Positions 51,750-59,942 of a DNA stretch of 64,000 bases are shown here, one piece after another (the stretch's first letter is position 1; each line of letters begins with the position of its first letter). Source of the stretch: Nocardioides eburneiflavus. GTDB lineage: Bacteria > Actinomycetota > Actinomycetes > Propionibacteriales > Nocardioidaceae. The stretch is from contig NZ_SRRO01000001.1 of the NCBI RefSeq assembly GCF_004785795.1, positions 2,666,001 through 2,730,000 of the forward strand, read 5' to 3'. The translations under genes were made by a program, and so were the position numbers. The notes under the pieces were generated by a model. That model was not told the DNA's origin, did no database searches, and saw only the letters and a program-made list of their open reading frames with translations.

Positions 51750-52508
51750 ATGAAAGAAGACGTTTACGGCCTGACCTTCCTGGTCGCCGACCTGTTCATG
51801 ATCGTGTGCGGCTACTGGGCGGGCTGGCGCTTCATCAAGCACCACCGCAACTACCTGCTCGGCATCGAGTGGTTCGTCGTCGCGACGTCCGGCACCAACT
51901 TCCTGATCTGGGCGCTGCGCTTCGCGGACGACCCGGAGGGCGGCGAGGCGAGCGGGCAGTACGCCTTCGCATTCTTCCTCGACGCCTTCTCGCGGTCGAT
52001 CGGCATCACGCTGCTCCTGGTCGTCGGCCTGATGGCCGTGACCCACCGCTACAAGGCAAGCTTCGCGGTCGAGATCGGCATCTTCGCCCTGGCGATCGGA
52101 TGCGGCCTCTTCCTGGCTCAGCCGACGTATCGCGCTCACATGGACGACAACGGAGAGTTCCTGCTGCACCCTGGCCCGGCCACCTTCTACATCGTGGTGA
52201 ACCTGCTGACGTTGGCGTTCCTCCTCTACTTCGTGAAGCGGCTGTGGCAGATCGGGGCAACCCGCGTCGCCCTCGCGACCCTGGCGGTCAGCCTCGCGGC
52301 GACGGTCATCGCCCTGACGTACGACTTCTTCCCGCTGCCCGCCTCCGTCGACCCGCTCGAGGACCGCGCGCTCTTCTACACGTTCGCGCTCACCGTGTGG
52401 GGACTGCAGATGCTCACCTACCTGTTCGCCTACCGCGCCCTCGACGCCCACAACGTCGCCTCGGGTCTCGCTCCAGCCCACGACGACCTCAAGGCGGTGC
52501 GCGCATGA
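51750..52508 (+). CDS. integral membrane protein of unknown function
   Basis: A protein of 252 residues with about seven membrane helices (for example LTFLVADLFMIVCGYWAG, SIGITLLLVVGLMAVTH, VEIGIFALAIGCGLFLA, YIVVNLLTLAFLLYFV and ALFYTFALTVWGLQMLTYLF). I recognise no family. Short loops carry charged residues such as FADDPEGGEASGQ and AHMDDNGEF. AAGGAAA precedes the ATG. It lies 33 nt after the MFS gene and overlaps the DAO-type oxidase gene by 4 bp (ATGA), so it is likely a partner of one of these, perhaps a membrane docking or electron-transfer component for the oxidase. Confidence 0.75.
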   Translation: MKEDVYGLTFLVADLFMIVCGYWAGWRFIKHHRNYLLGIEWFVVATSGTNFLIWALRFADDPEGGEASGQYAFAFFLDAFSRSIGITLLLVVGLMAVTHRYKASFAVEIGIFALAIGCGLFLAQPTYRAHMDDNGEFLLHPGPATFYIVVNLLTLAFLLYFVKRLWQIGATRVALATLAVSLAATVIALTYDFFPLPASVDPLEDRALFYTFALTVWGLQMLTYLFAYRALDAHNVASGLAPAHDDLKAVRA

Positions 52509-53857
52509 GGACCGACCACGTCGAGTACCTCCCCTTCAGCGGCTGGGTCGACCCTCCGACCGACGTCCAACCGGCGCTCGACGGCGACGTCAGCTGCCGC
52601 GTCGCCGTCATCGGAGGCGGCATCAACGGAATGTCCACCGCGTTGCGCCTGGCCCAGCGAGGGCTGGACGTCGTCCTGCTCGAGGCCGAGTTCTGCGGCC
52701 ACGGCTCGAGCTCACGCAACGCCGGTCAGCTGGCCGGTGCCCCGGGTGGCGACCTCCAGCTGCTGAACCTGCTCTCGCGCAAGAAGATGCCGGGCATGAT
52801 GCGACTGGCCGAGCACGCCACCCACCACGTCGAGGAGTTCATCGCAAAGCACGACATCGACTGCGAGTACGAGGCGACCGGCAACGCCTTCGCCGCCGTC
52901 TCCCGCGGACAGATGGGCCGGGTCGGGAGAGTTGCCAAGATCGTGACTCGCGCCGGGGGACACGTCGAAGTCGGCACGAGCGAGGAGCTCGGGATCCCTC
53001 GCGGCTTCGTCGGCGGGATGCGGGAGACCGTCGGCGGACGGATGAACCCAGGGAAGTTCAGCCTCGGAATGCGCCGGGTGCTGCTCGACTCCGCGGCCCG
53101 CGTGTTCGAGCAGACGAAGGTCACCGATGTCTCGCGCGAAGGCGGACAGGTCGTCATGACCACGTCGCGCGGGCAAGTGCGGGCGGACCGCGTCGTGCTG
53201 GCGACCAACGCCTTCGCGGGCGAGTGGGACGTGACGCCGAAGCACCTGTCAGTGCCGATCTACGTGATCGAGGTGGAGACCGAGCCGATCGACCCTGCGC
53301 GGATCGCCGCGCTGGGCTGGACGAGCGGGATGGGACTGGTCACCCAGCACGCGATCATGGAGAACTACCGGCTCACCCCGCGCAACACCATCGTGTTCGG
53401 CGTACGACGACTGGAGCGCGGCACCAGCTACCCGCTTCCGGAGAAGGTGCCTGACCCCGAGCTGGTCCGGGAGCTTGCCAGCGCCTTCGAGCGGCGGTTC
53501 CCGTCGCTGGCCGACGTCGCGATCGAGCGAGCATGGGGCGGTTGGATCGCGATCACACCGTCCTGGCTTCCCGTCGCCGGGCGGATCGACGGCGACGTCT
53601 ACTACTCGATCGCCTGCAACGGCCACGGCCTGGCCCAGGCGCCGTACGTCGGGACGCTGATCGCCGACGCCATCGTCGACGGCGAGCGCCACGAAGACCT
53701 GCAGACCTTGTGGCAGGAGAAGCCCAGTTTCCCGCGACCAGTCATGATGAGCCGGTCCGGGCTCCGCACGATCTGGGCCTACGACCGGCTGCTCGACATG
53801 GTCAACGGCAGCCGCCGCAACGCCCGGCGCGGTGCTGTGCTGACATCCGACCGCTGA
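52505..53857 (+). CDS. FAD-dependent oxidoreductase, DAO family (PuuB-like)
   Basis: A protein of 450 residues. The FAD-binding motif VAVIGGGINGMSTALRLAQRG near residues 32-52 is written here as VAVIGGGINGMSTALRLA. It is followed by VVLLEAEFCGHGSSSRNAG, a hallmark of the D-amino-acid-oxidase fold group including gamma-glutamylputrescine oxidase. ERAWGGWIAITPSWLPVAG and YYSIACNGHGLAQAPYVG are the C-terminal substrate and FAD blocks. It would oxidise the amine carbon of a gamma-glutamyl amide, giving an aldehyde or ketone. Position after the membrane protein, under site C, places it in the same regulon as the ligase and hydrolase. Confidence 0.88.
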   Translation: MRTDHVEYLPFSGWVDPPTDVQPALDGDVSCRVAVIGGGINGMSTALRLAQRGLDVVLLEAEFCGHGSSSRNAGQLAGAPGGDLQLLNLLSRKKMPGMMRLAEHATHHVEEFIAKHDIDCEYEATGNAFAAVSRGQMGRVGRVAKIVTRAGGHVEVGTSEELGIPRGFVGGMRETVGGRMNPGKFSLGMRRVLLDSAARVFEQTKVTDVSREGGQVVMTTSRGQVRADRVVLATNAFAGEWDVTPKHLSVPIYVIEVETEPIDPARIAALGWTSGMGLVTQHAIMENYRLTPRNTIVFGVRRLERGTSYPLPEKVPDPELVRELASAFERRFPSLADVAIERAWGGWIAITPSWLPVAGRIDGDVYYSIACNGHGLAQAPYVGTLIADAIVDGERHEDLQTLWQEKPSFPRPVMMSRSGLRTIWAYDRLLDMVNGSRRNARRGAVLTSDR

Positions 53858-53934
53858 TCACTTCCGAGCGAATCCGGCGCTGCGGTGTCTCGCCCGTGTG
53901 GGTCGATCCGGTCATGAGCAACGGGTGGCAGATG

Positions 53935-54228
53935 CCGTGGCAGGTGCCGAGCGCCGTGATCCTGCTCGGCTTCGCCTCCGCGATGCGCCCTCCGAGCTGG
54001 CCGCGCTCACCCTGGCCGACGTCGAGCACACGCCGGTCGGCGTGCTGCTGACACCCCATCACTGCCCACTCGCTGCGAGCCGGCCACCCCACCAGCGCAG
54101 CCCACGCCGGTGTCGCCCTCCGGATCGCCACGCAAACCCGCGACAAACGCCTGACGACTCTCATCGACCGCTACGTCCGCCCCGCCCATGCACTGGAGTA
54201 CACCTCCAGCCGCGACCTCGGTCTCTGA
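53935..54228 (+). pseudogene. degenerate tyrosine recombinase (integrase) remnant
   Basis: Three pieces of an integrase are recognisable in different frames. AVILLGFASAMR (from about 53953) is the start of the catalytic domain with its Arg. SELAALTLADVEHTPVGVLL follows in another frame from about 53994. [20 protein letters not shown], then [16 protein letters not shown] and [10 protein letters not shown] to the stop at 54228, is the C-terminal His-Arg box region. The roughly 80 residues normally between the second and third pieces are deleted, and the tyrosine region is decayed. It cannot be active. It lies 77 bp after the last catabolic gene and suggests past integration of the cluster. Confidence 0.8.
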
Positions 54229-54256
54229 CCGAATGCCTGGGTGGGGCTCCCGGCTC

Positions 54257-55606
54257 TCAATCTCCTGGTGAGGCGAGTGCCACCCGGACACGAGTGCCTT
54301 CCTCGGCACGTCGTACGTCGACTGTGCCGCCGTGTGCGCGGACGATCTCCCTGACGATGGTCAGCCCGAGGCCGTCGCCGTCCGCCGGGGAGGTGTCGTG
54401 TGCTGCGAACCCGGCGCCCTGGTCGGTGACGGTCAGTTCGGCGCCGCCACGGGTGGCGCGGATCTCGATTGCGATGTCGCCGGAGCCGTGGCGCAGCGCG
54501 TTGTCGATGAGATTCGACAGCGCTCGGTCCAGGCGCGTGACGTCACCCTGGATCTGCACTGGTCGTGGCGCGGTCACGTGGATGCCGCGGCCTCCGGCGG
54601 CCGCCTGGAACCGGTTGGCGACGCGGGTGGCCAGGGCGACGAGATCGACGGGTCCGGCCTGGATCGGCAAGCGGCCATCCTCGGCGCTGGCGCGATCCAG
54701 GAGCTCCTCGGCCAGGGCGATTAGGCGGCGCACTTCGTCATGGATGGAGTGCAGTGCCCGTGTCAGCTCTTCGGGCGTCCGCTGCTGCGCCAACGCCAGC
54801 TCGACCTCGGTGAGCATCAGGGCGAGCGGCGTGCGCAGGTCGTGACTGGCCTCGGCCACGAACGTGCGTTCGCGTTGCAGGCCGTCGTCGAGACGTTCGA
54901 GCATGGCGTTGAGGGTGAGAGCAAGACGACGCAGCTCGTCGTCCGCCGCAGGAACCGGGAGCCGCTCGCCAGCGCTGCGCGCGGAAATCGTGGCCGCGCG
55001 AGCTCGCATCCGTTCCATCGGGCGCAGCCCGGCCCCCGCGACCAGATAGCCGAGTCCACCCGCCACGGCCAGCGCGAGTGGACCGGCGATCAGCAGCTGG
55101 TTGCGCAGCGCGGCCAGAGCCTCGTCCACGTCCTCCCGCGACGCCCCGACCACCAGGATGCCCTCGTCGGTGGGCCGGACCAGCAGCACCAACGTCTCGC
55201 GTTCCTGCTCTCGCTCCCCCACCGCTGCGGCGTCGTCATCGAACACGGTCACCGTGACCTCGCGCCACATTGCCCCGGTCGTCCCGGCGGCGGGGATTTC
55301 CGCGTGCCCAAGTAGTGGGTCCGCGACGAGGCTCGACGACGCGCTGACGTTGGCATGAGTCGTGAGCAGCTGGGCATGGACCTCCCCGCCGAGGGTCTGG
55401 ACGGCCTCCAAACGGCGCGGGCCCTGCACTGCTTCAAGTCGGTCGGCCTCGGCGGTGACCGTGTCCCGGAGCCGGTCGTCGAGCGCGTTGCTCACGCGCA
55501 CCTGGACGAAGAGGCCAAGCACCGTGAGCGCCACGCCAGTCGCGGCCAAGAAAGCGAGCACTACCCGGGTTCGCAGCGGCCAGTGGGCGGGGTGCCAGCG
55601 ATTCAT
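54257..55606 (-). CDS. sensor histidine kinase
   Basis: A protein of 449 residues. Membrane helix 1 is near 12-35 (RVVLAFLAATGVALTVLG). An extracytoplasmic sensor region of about 135 residues follows, then helix 2 near 170-190 (LLIAGPLALAVAGGLGYLV) and a HAMP linker. The phosphoacceptor His lies in FVAEASHDLRTPLALML. The ATPase domain has NLIDNALRHG, DQGAGF and GDGLGLTIV. It phosphorylates the response regulator encoded immediately upstream, with which it overlaps by 4 bp. The sensed signal is unknown; the divergent PepSY protein and lipoprotein are likely part of the same envelope response. Confidence 0.92.
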   Translation of the reverse strand: MNRWHPAHWPLRTRVVLAFLAATGVALTVLGLFVQVRVSNALDDRLRDTVTAEADRLEAVQGPRRLEAVQTLGGEVHAQLLTTHANVSASSSLVADPLLGHAEIPAAGTTGAMWREVTVTVFDDDAAAVGEREQERETLVLLVRPTDEGILVVGASREDVDEALAALRNQLLIAGPLALAVAGGLGYLVAGAGLRPMERMRARAATISARSAGERLPVPAADDELRRLALTLNAMLERLDDGLQRERTFVAEASHDLRTPLALMLTEVELALAQQRTPEELTRALHSIHDEVRRLIALAEELLDRASAEDGRLPIQAGPVDLVALATRVANRFQAAAGGRGIHVTAPRPVQIQGDVTRLDRALSNLIDNALRHGSGDIAIEIRATRGGAELTVTDQGAGFAAHDTSPADGDGLGLTIVREIVRAHGGTVDVRRAEEGTRVRVALASPGD

Positions 55607-56280
55607 GGCGTCTCCGCCGTGAGTCGGTAGCCCATGCCTCGCACGGTGTGCAGGGTGTCCCTACCGAAGGGTCGGTCGATCTTCGCGCGCAGATAGCGCA
55701 CGTAGACGTCGACGACGTTGGAGGCGACGTCGTGGTTGTCGCCCCAGGCCAGGTCGAGCAGCTGCTCCCGGGTGAGGACCTGGTCGGGCCGGCGCATGAG
55801 GGTCTCCAGGAGCGTGAACTCCCGGGTCGAGAGCGACACCTCGGTGGCTCCCCGCCAGACCCGCCGCCCCGCCGGGTCCAAACGCAGGTCGCCGACCTCG
55901 AGCTCGGTCGGTCTCGGCACCGGGCCACGTCGGGCGAGGGCGCGCATGCGGGCCAGCAGCTCCTGGAAGGCGAATGGCTTGGACAGGTAGTCGTCGGCAC
56001 CGCTGTCCAGGCCGGCGATGCGATCCGCGACTGACGTTCGGGCGGTCAGCATCAGGACCGGGGTCCACACCCGTTCGGCACGCAGCCGACGGCAGACCGC
56101 GAACCCGTCATGGTCGGGCAGCATGACGTCCAACAAGATCACGTCGTACTCACCGCGGCGCGCCGACCTGAGCGTCTCCGCCCCGGTTCCGACGACGTCG
56201 ACCACGTCGCCGCGCTCGGTGAGGCCACGGGCCACCAGCGCGGCGAGCTTCTCCTCGTCCTCGACCAGTAGCACTCGCAC
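55603..56280 (-). CDS. OmpR/PhoB-family response regulator
   Basis: A protein of 225 residues. The receiver domain has acidic residues in LVEDEEKLA, the phosphoacceptor Asp in VILLDVMLPDHDGF and the conserved Lys in DDYLSKPFAFQELL. The C-terminal winged helix runs from about 130, with LSTREFTLLETLMRRPDQVLTREQLLD and a TVRGMGYRL wing. It is first in the operon with the histidine kinase. The GTG start is 6 nt after a TAGCAT hexamer on the minus strand. The 11-bp-spaced GATGAG repeats in the divergent promoter region are the likely binding site. Confidence 0.93.
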   Translation of the reverse strand: MRVLLVEDEEKLAALVARGLTERGDVVDVVGTGAETLRSARRGEYDVILLDVMLPDHDGFAVCRRLRAERVWTPVLMLTARTSVADRIAGLDSGADDYLSKPFAFQELLARMRALARRGPVPRPTELEVGDLRLDPAGRRVWRGATEVSLSTREFTLLETLMRRPDQVLTREQLLDLAWGDNHDVASNVVDVYVRYLRAKIDRPFGRDTLHTVRGMGYRLTAETP

Positions 56281-56286
56281 ACCCTC

Positions 56287-56352
56287 ATGCTAGGGAGGCT
56301 GATGAGTGTTGGATGAGAGGCTCATGGACACCTCATCTGGCCGACGTAGCGT
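56287..56352. promoter_or_regulatory. divergent promoter region with response-regulator repeats
   Basis: Minus-strand TAGCAT (56287-56292) lies 6 nt before the regulator GTG. Plus-strand TAGCGT (56347-56352) lies 6 nt before the PepSY ATG. Between them GATGAG occurs at 56301-56306 and 56312-56317, 11 bp apart, as expected for tandem PhoB-type dimers. Inverted copies CTCATG and CTCATC follow. Confidence 0.6.
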
Positions 56353-56358
56353 GGCGGA

Positions 56359-56718
56359 ATGAACCCGAAGCTGATCCGCAAGCGCATCGCCCTGATCGCC
56401 GCGAGCGCGGCCGTGGTCGCCGCGGGCACCGTGGGCGCCGCCGCAGCGGTGTCCGGTGACGACGACGCCCACGACCGCCCGATCCCTGCCTCAGAACTCG
56501 AGAAGGCCGAGAAGGCGGCACTCGCCGAGACCGGCGAGGGCACCGTCACCGAGACCGAGATCGACGACGAGGAGAGCAAGTACGAGGTCGAGGTCACCCT
56601 CGACGACGGCAGCCAGATCGACGTGCAGCTCGACGAGGAGTTCCAGGTCGTCGGCACCGAAGACGAGGGCACCGAAGACGAGGGCACCGACGACGAGTCC
56701 GGCGCGGACGACGACTGA
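56359..56718 (+). CDS. exported PepSY-domain protein
   Basis: A protein of 119 residues. A basic N-terminus (MNPKLIRKRIALIAASAAVV) and an Ala-rich hydrophobic segment to about residue 30 form a signal peptide or anchor. Residues 43-98 fit one PepSY module (ELEKAEKAALAETGEGTV, then KYEVEVTLDDGSQIDVQLDE). The tail is very acidic, with TEDEGTEDEG repeats. PepSY proteins next to two-component systems often modulate the sensor or an envelope protease. Leaderless promoter; divergent from the regulator gene. Confidence 0.8.
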   Translation: MNPKLIRKRIALIAASAAVVAAGTVGAAAAVSGDDDAHDRPIPASELEKAEKAALAETGEGTVTETEIDDEESKYEVEVTLDDGSQIDVQLDEEFQVVGTEDEGTEDEGTDDESGADDD

Positions 56719-56733
56719 CGGGAGGTGATCTCG

Positions 56734-57561
56734 GTGCGCGCCGTGGCCGTCCTGGCCGTCACCTGTTGCCTTGCCGTGCTCGGCGGCTGTGGCAACGGGG
56801 ACCAGACGGCGGAGCCGACCGATGAGCCATCCACGCAGCCCACGAGTGCCACGCCTGAGACGGCGCTGCCGCAGTCGGACGAACCGGTTGAGCTCGACCC
56901 CGCCGACTTCACCGCTGATGTGGCCAACCCGTGGTTCCCGCTCGAACCGGGAACCCGCTGGACCTACCGAGAGACCACTGAGGACGGCGAGGTCGTCGAG
57001 GTGGTCGTCACCGCCACCTCGGTGACCCGCAAGATCGCCAACGGCGTCACCGCCCGCGTGGTTCGTGACACCGTCACCCTCGACGGGAAGGTCATCGAGG
57101 ACACCCTGGACTGGTACGCCCAGGACAAGGCCGGCACCGTCTGGTACCTCGGCGAGGACACTGCCGAGTTCGAGAACGGCAAGATCACCACCCGCGAGGG
57201 ATCGTTCGAGGCCGGTGTCGACGGCGCCCAGGCCGGAGTGATCATGCCTGCCTCGCCCGAGGTGGGCATGACCTACCGGCAGGAGTACTACGAAGGCGAG
57301 GCCGAGGACAACGGAGAGGTCCTCGCGCTCGGTCAGCAGGCCAGCGTGCCTGCCGGACGGTACGACGGACTGCTGAAGACCGCCGACACCACTCCGCTCG
57401 AACCCGACGTGTTGGAGCACAAGTACTACGCCGAGGGTCTCGGGTTGGTCCTCACCATCGACAAGGAGGCGGGTGGCCGCGAGGAGCTGCTGTCCGTCAC
57501 CGACATCCCTCTCGCCCAGGCGCGCCGCGCCGGGCAGGCGCTGCTCGGGCAGAACTACTGA
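56734..57561 (+). CDS. lipoprotein of unknown function
   Basis: A protein of 275 residues. The signal peptide ends in a lipobox, LGGC, near residues 16-19, followed by a Thr/Pro/Glu linker. The rest, beginning NPWFPLEPGTRWTYRETT, is predicted beta-rich, with repeated motifs such as GLGLVLTIDKEAGGREELL. It resembles envelope lipoproteins found beside two-component systems, without a named family. The start is the GTG at 56734, 8 nt after GGGAGG; an earlier GTG at 56725 overlaps that site. It follows the PepSY gene by 15 nt and is probably co-transcribed. Confidence 0.72.
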   Translation: MRAVAVLAVTCCLAVLGGCGNGDQTAEPTDEPSTQPTSATPETALPQSDEPVELDPADFTADVANPWFPLEPGTRWTYRETTEDGEVVEVVVTATSVTRKIANGVTARVVRDTVTLDGKVIEDTLDWYAQDKAGTVWYLGEDTAEFENGKITTREGSFEAGVDGAQAGVIMPASPEVGMTYRQEYYEGEAEDNGEVLALGQQASVPAGRYDGLLKTADTTPLEPDVLEHKYYAEGLGLVLTIDKEAGGREELLSVTDIPLAQARRAGQALLGQNY

Positions 57562-57894
57562 ACGAGCCGCTGGGGTCGCGCCGTTAGGTGGTGGTGGGAC
57601 GCAAGTCCGCAGATGGGACCGTTGGCCATCTAGTACAGATTCGTGGACAGCTTCCCGGCCGTCCTACACGTCCACTCCTGCTACGGCGCAGAACGACGAC
57701 GGGCAGGCCGCGCCACGCTCCGAGAACAAGGCTGCGGGCACCGTCGCGATCTACGCCGCCGGCGGCACCACCGCTACCTGCGCTGGTGCACGGATCGTCA
57801 CCTGCCGGCCCGCCGCCTGCGGCTCCGAGTCGGGCCTGATTGCCACCCCCGGCTGGACCCGTACCGACGTGCTCGTACGTTGCACCCGCGCTCG
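57562..57894. other. intergenic stretch without a recognisable gene
   Basis: I looked in all six frames. The open frames have Arg/Pro-rich shadow composition, no ribosome site and no family motif. Together with the pseudogene that follows, it looks like decaying DNA. Confidence 0.5.
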
Positions 57895-58173
57895 CGCGTC
57901 GGCTCGCCCACATCTACGAGATCGCGCTGCACACGCCAGGCCAGCGGTTGGTGACGCGCACCCAGGAGGGCCCGTTCCCGATGATGGAGACGATGTACAC
58001 CTGGGCCGAGCAGTCACCAAACCTCGACCCGGATGACGCTGCGCAACGCCGGCGAACCTGCCGGGTTCTCCACCGTGGCCGCGCCGGTCGTGTCGATGGC
58101 GATGCGGCGTGAGAACCGCAAGGACCTGGCCAACCTCGACGCGATCCTCGAACGGGCCCAGCCCTCGCCCTGA
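57895..58173 (+). pseudogene. SRPBCC-family protein remnant
   Basis: RRLAHIYEIALHTPGQRLV, then EGPFPMMETMYTWAEQS, matches the second half of the intact SRPBCC protein at 63014-63451 (RRLAYTYEVVELVPGERLV, then DGPFPMETTYTWSED). A shift near 58020 moves the rest (TRMTLRNAGEPAGFSTVAAP, then RKDLANLDAILERA) to another frame, which ends at the stop at 58171. The N-terminal 55 or so residues are missing. It is a truncated, frameshifted relative of that gene. Confidence 0.75.
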
Positions 58174-58354
58174 CGTCGACCGCCACTGTGCGCACTCGTT
58201 CCGCGGTGAGTTGGCCCGCTGGGTACGGACAGGCCCCTGGGTCTTTGGCCCTGCCGCCACGATCGGCTGACGTCAGGACCGGCGAACCGTGTGACATCTG
58301 GGCCGCCGAACCAGGGGATGGGCAGGCACGCCTGAGGGTGGTCGGCCTGGTTCG

Positions 58355-58717
58355 TCAGTCGGAGCGTTGCTCGATCCAGGCTCGGACCAGTCCGTGGATC
58401 GCGGGAGTCTTCTCGATGAGGTCCTCGTGATCGAACACCTTGAGTGATCGTGAGGTGGCCCCGTCACCGTCGAGGATCCCCGATGGGTCGGGCAACGCGG
58501 CCCCCGTGTGGAACATCAGCGAAACGTGCTTCTTGGCCTTGGGGAAGAACGACGCGATGTTGCCCCGATAGGTGAAGGTGGGCGCCTGCCACTTGATGCA
58601 CTCACCCACACGAGGGTCCGCCGCCAGCATGACGTCGCGGACGGAGAGCACCAGCTCTTTCTGGGGGTTGTCGTAGCGGTCGAACCACGCATCGACGTCT
58701 GGGTCGTGCTGCACCAT
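58355..58717 (-). CDS. DUF1801 (YdhG-like) protein
   Basis: A protein of 120 residues starting at ATG 58717. CIKWQAPTFTYRGNIASFFP and KKHVSLMFHTGAALPDP are the core blocks of DUF1801, a small alpha/beta fold related to frataxin. ATSRSLKVFDHEDL follows before the C-terminal helix. The biochemical role is unknown. It is transcribed divergently from the luciferase-like gene. The frame extends further upstream, but family alignment favours this start. Confidence 0.8.
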   Translation of the reverse strand: MVQHDPDVDAWFDRYDNPQKELVLSVRDVMLAADPRVGECIKWQAPTFTYRGNIASFFPKAKKHVSLMFHTGAALPDPSGILDGDGATSRSLKVFDHEDLIEKTPAIHGLVRAWIEQRSD

Positions 58718-58886
58718 ACGGCCAGCCTCATGCTGCGCCGGGCTCTGCACAAGAGCCGCGTCAAGATGGTGTTGCCGGTCTGGCTGCGAATCATGAATTC
58801 GCCCGGCACCGGCCATTTCAACTTCAAGGTCGTCCGCTGACCATGGTCGCAAGCGCGGCGCCACCCCTTGACCTGGAGGAGCAACC

Positions 58887-59774
58887 ATGAAGCTCGGCGT
58901 GCACCTGGTGAACTTCAGCCTCCCCGGCGGCCCGGAGACGATCGGACCCACCCTTGCCGCGACCGGGAGGGCGGCTGAGGAGGCCGGGGTGGACAACCTC
59001 TCGTTCATGGACCACTACCTCCAGCTCGCGTTCCTCTCGGCCGCCGAGGACCCGATGCTGGAGGGCTACACCGCGCTCGGCTTCCTGGCGGGGCACACGA
59101 CATCGGTGGAGCTCCAGCTGCTGATGACGGGTGTGACGTACCGCCACCCGGGCCTGCTCGCCAAGATCGTGTCGACCCTCGACGTGCTCTCGGGCGGGCG
59201 GGCCGCGCTGGGCATCGGAGCGGCCTGGTACGAGCGGGAGCACCGTGCCCTGGGCGTGCCGTTCCCACCGCTCGCCGAGCGCTTCGAGCGGCTCGAGGAG
59301 ACCCTCCAGGTGGTGCGCCAGATGTGGAGCGACGACAACGGCCCCTTCCGCGGGAAGCACTACCAGCTGGCCGAGACGCTCAACTCGCCGCAGCCGCTGC
59401 AGCAGCCGCGCCCGCCGATCATGGTCGGCGGAGGTGGTGAGAGGAAGACGCTCCGACTCGTCGCGAAGTACGCCGACGCCTGCAACGTGTTCGCCGGGGC
59501 GGGGGCCGGACCCGACGAGGTCGCGCACAAGCTCGCCGTGCTGCGGGACTGGTGCGAGCGGGAGGGCCGGGCGTACGACGACATCCGGAAGACCGTGCTC
59601 TACAACGGTCAGGTCGGGAAGGAGCCTGCCGGCGCCGCCACGTTCGTCGACGAGATGCGCGCCCTCGCCGACGTCGGCGTCGACGAGGTGCACGTGATGC
59701 CCTTGCGTGGCGACCCGGTCGCCTTGGTCAGGTCCATGGGGGACCACGTCGTACCCGCTCTCTCCCGGCTCTGA
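58887..59774 (+). CDS. LLM-class (luciferase-like) F420-dependent oxidoreductase
   Basis: A protein of 295 residues with the TIM-barrel pattern of luciferase-like oxidoreductases: MKLGVHLVNFSLPGGPE at the start, SFMDHYLQLAF, LGFLAGHTTSVELQLLMTGVTYRHPG, VLSGGRAALGIGAAWYEREH, PPIMVGGGGERKTLRLVAKYAD and a C-terminal VGVDEVHVMPLRGDP. In actinobacteria this subgroup usually uses coenzyme F420. The substrate is unknown. GGAGGAG precedes the ATG. It is a single gene. Confidence 0.88.
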   Translation: MKLGVHLVNFSLPGGPETIGPTLAATGRAAEEAGVDNLSFMDHYLQLAFLSAAEDPMLEGYTALGFLAGHTTSVELQLLMTGVTYRHPGLLAKIVSTLDVLSGGRAALGIGAAWYEREHRALGVPFPPLAERFERLEETLQVVRQMWSDDNGPFRGKHYQLAETLNSPQPLQQPRPPIMVGGGGERKTLRLVAKYADACNVFAGAGAGPDEVAHKLAVLRDWCEREGRAYDDIRKTVLYNGQVGKEPAGAATFVDEMRALADVGVDEVHVMPLRGDPVALVRSMGDHVVPALSRL

Positions 59775-59942
59775 CCCGACCTCCACCTCTCACGGACAGC
59801 GCCCCGTGTCTGGCCGTCCGGTGCGTCGTCGGGGCTTGCCGACCTGCAGCGATTTTGCCGAGCATTCCTGACTTGTCCGGACGCCGACCCTCGCCTCTCG
59901 TACCGTGATTTCCGGGGATGCGACCGGAAGGGGGTGGTCGAG

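Noticed and set aside
54229..54256. Search for an att repeat of the tRNA 3' end beside the integrase remnant
   Set aside because: No match to the tRNA T arm or acceptor sequence was seen here.
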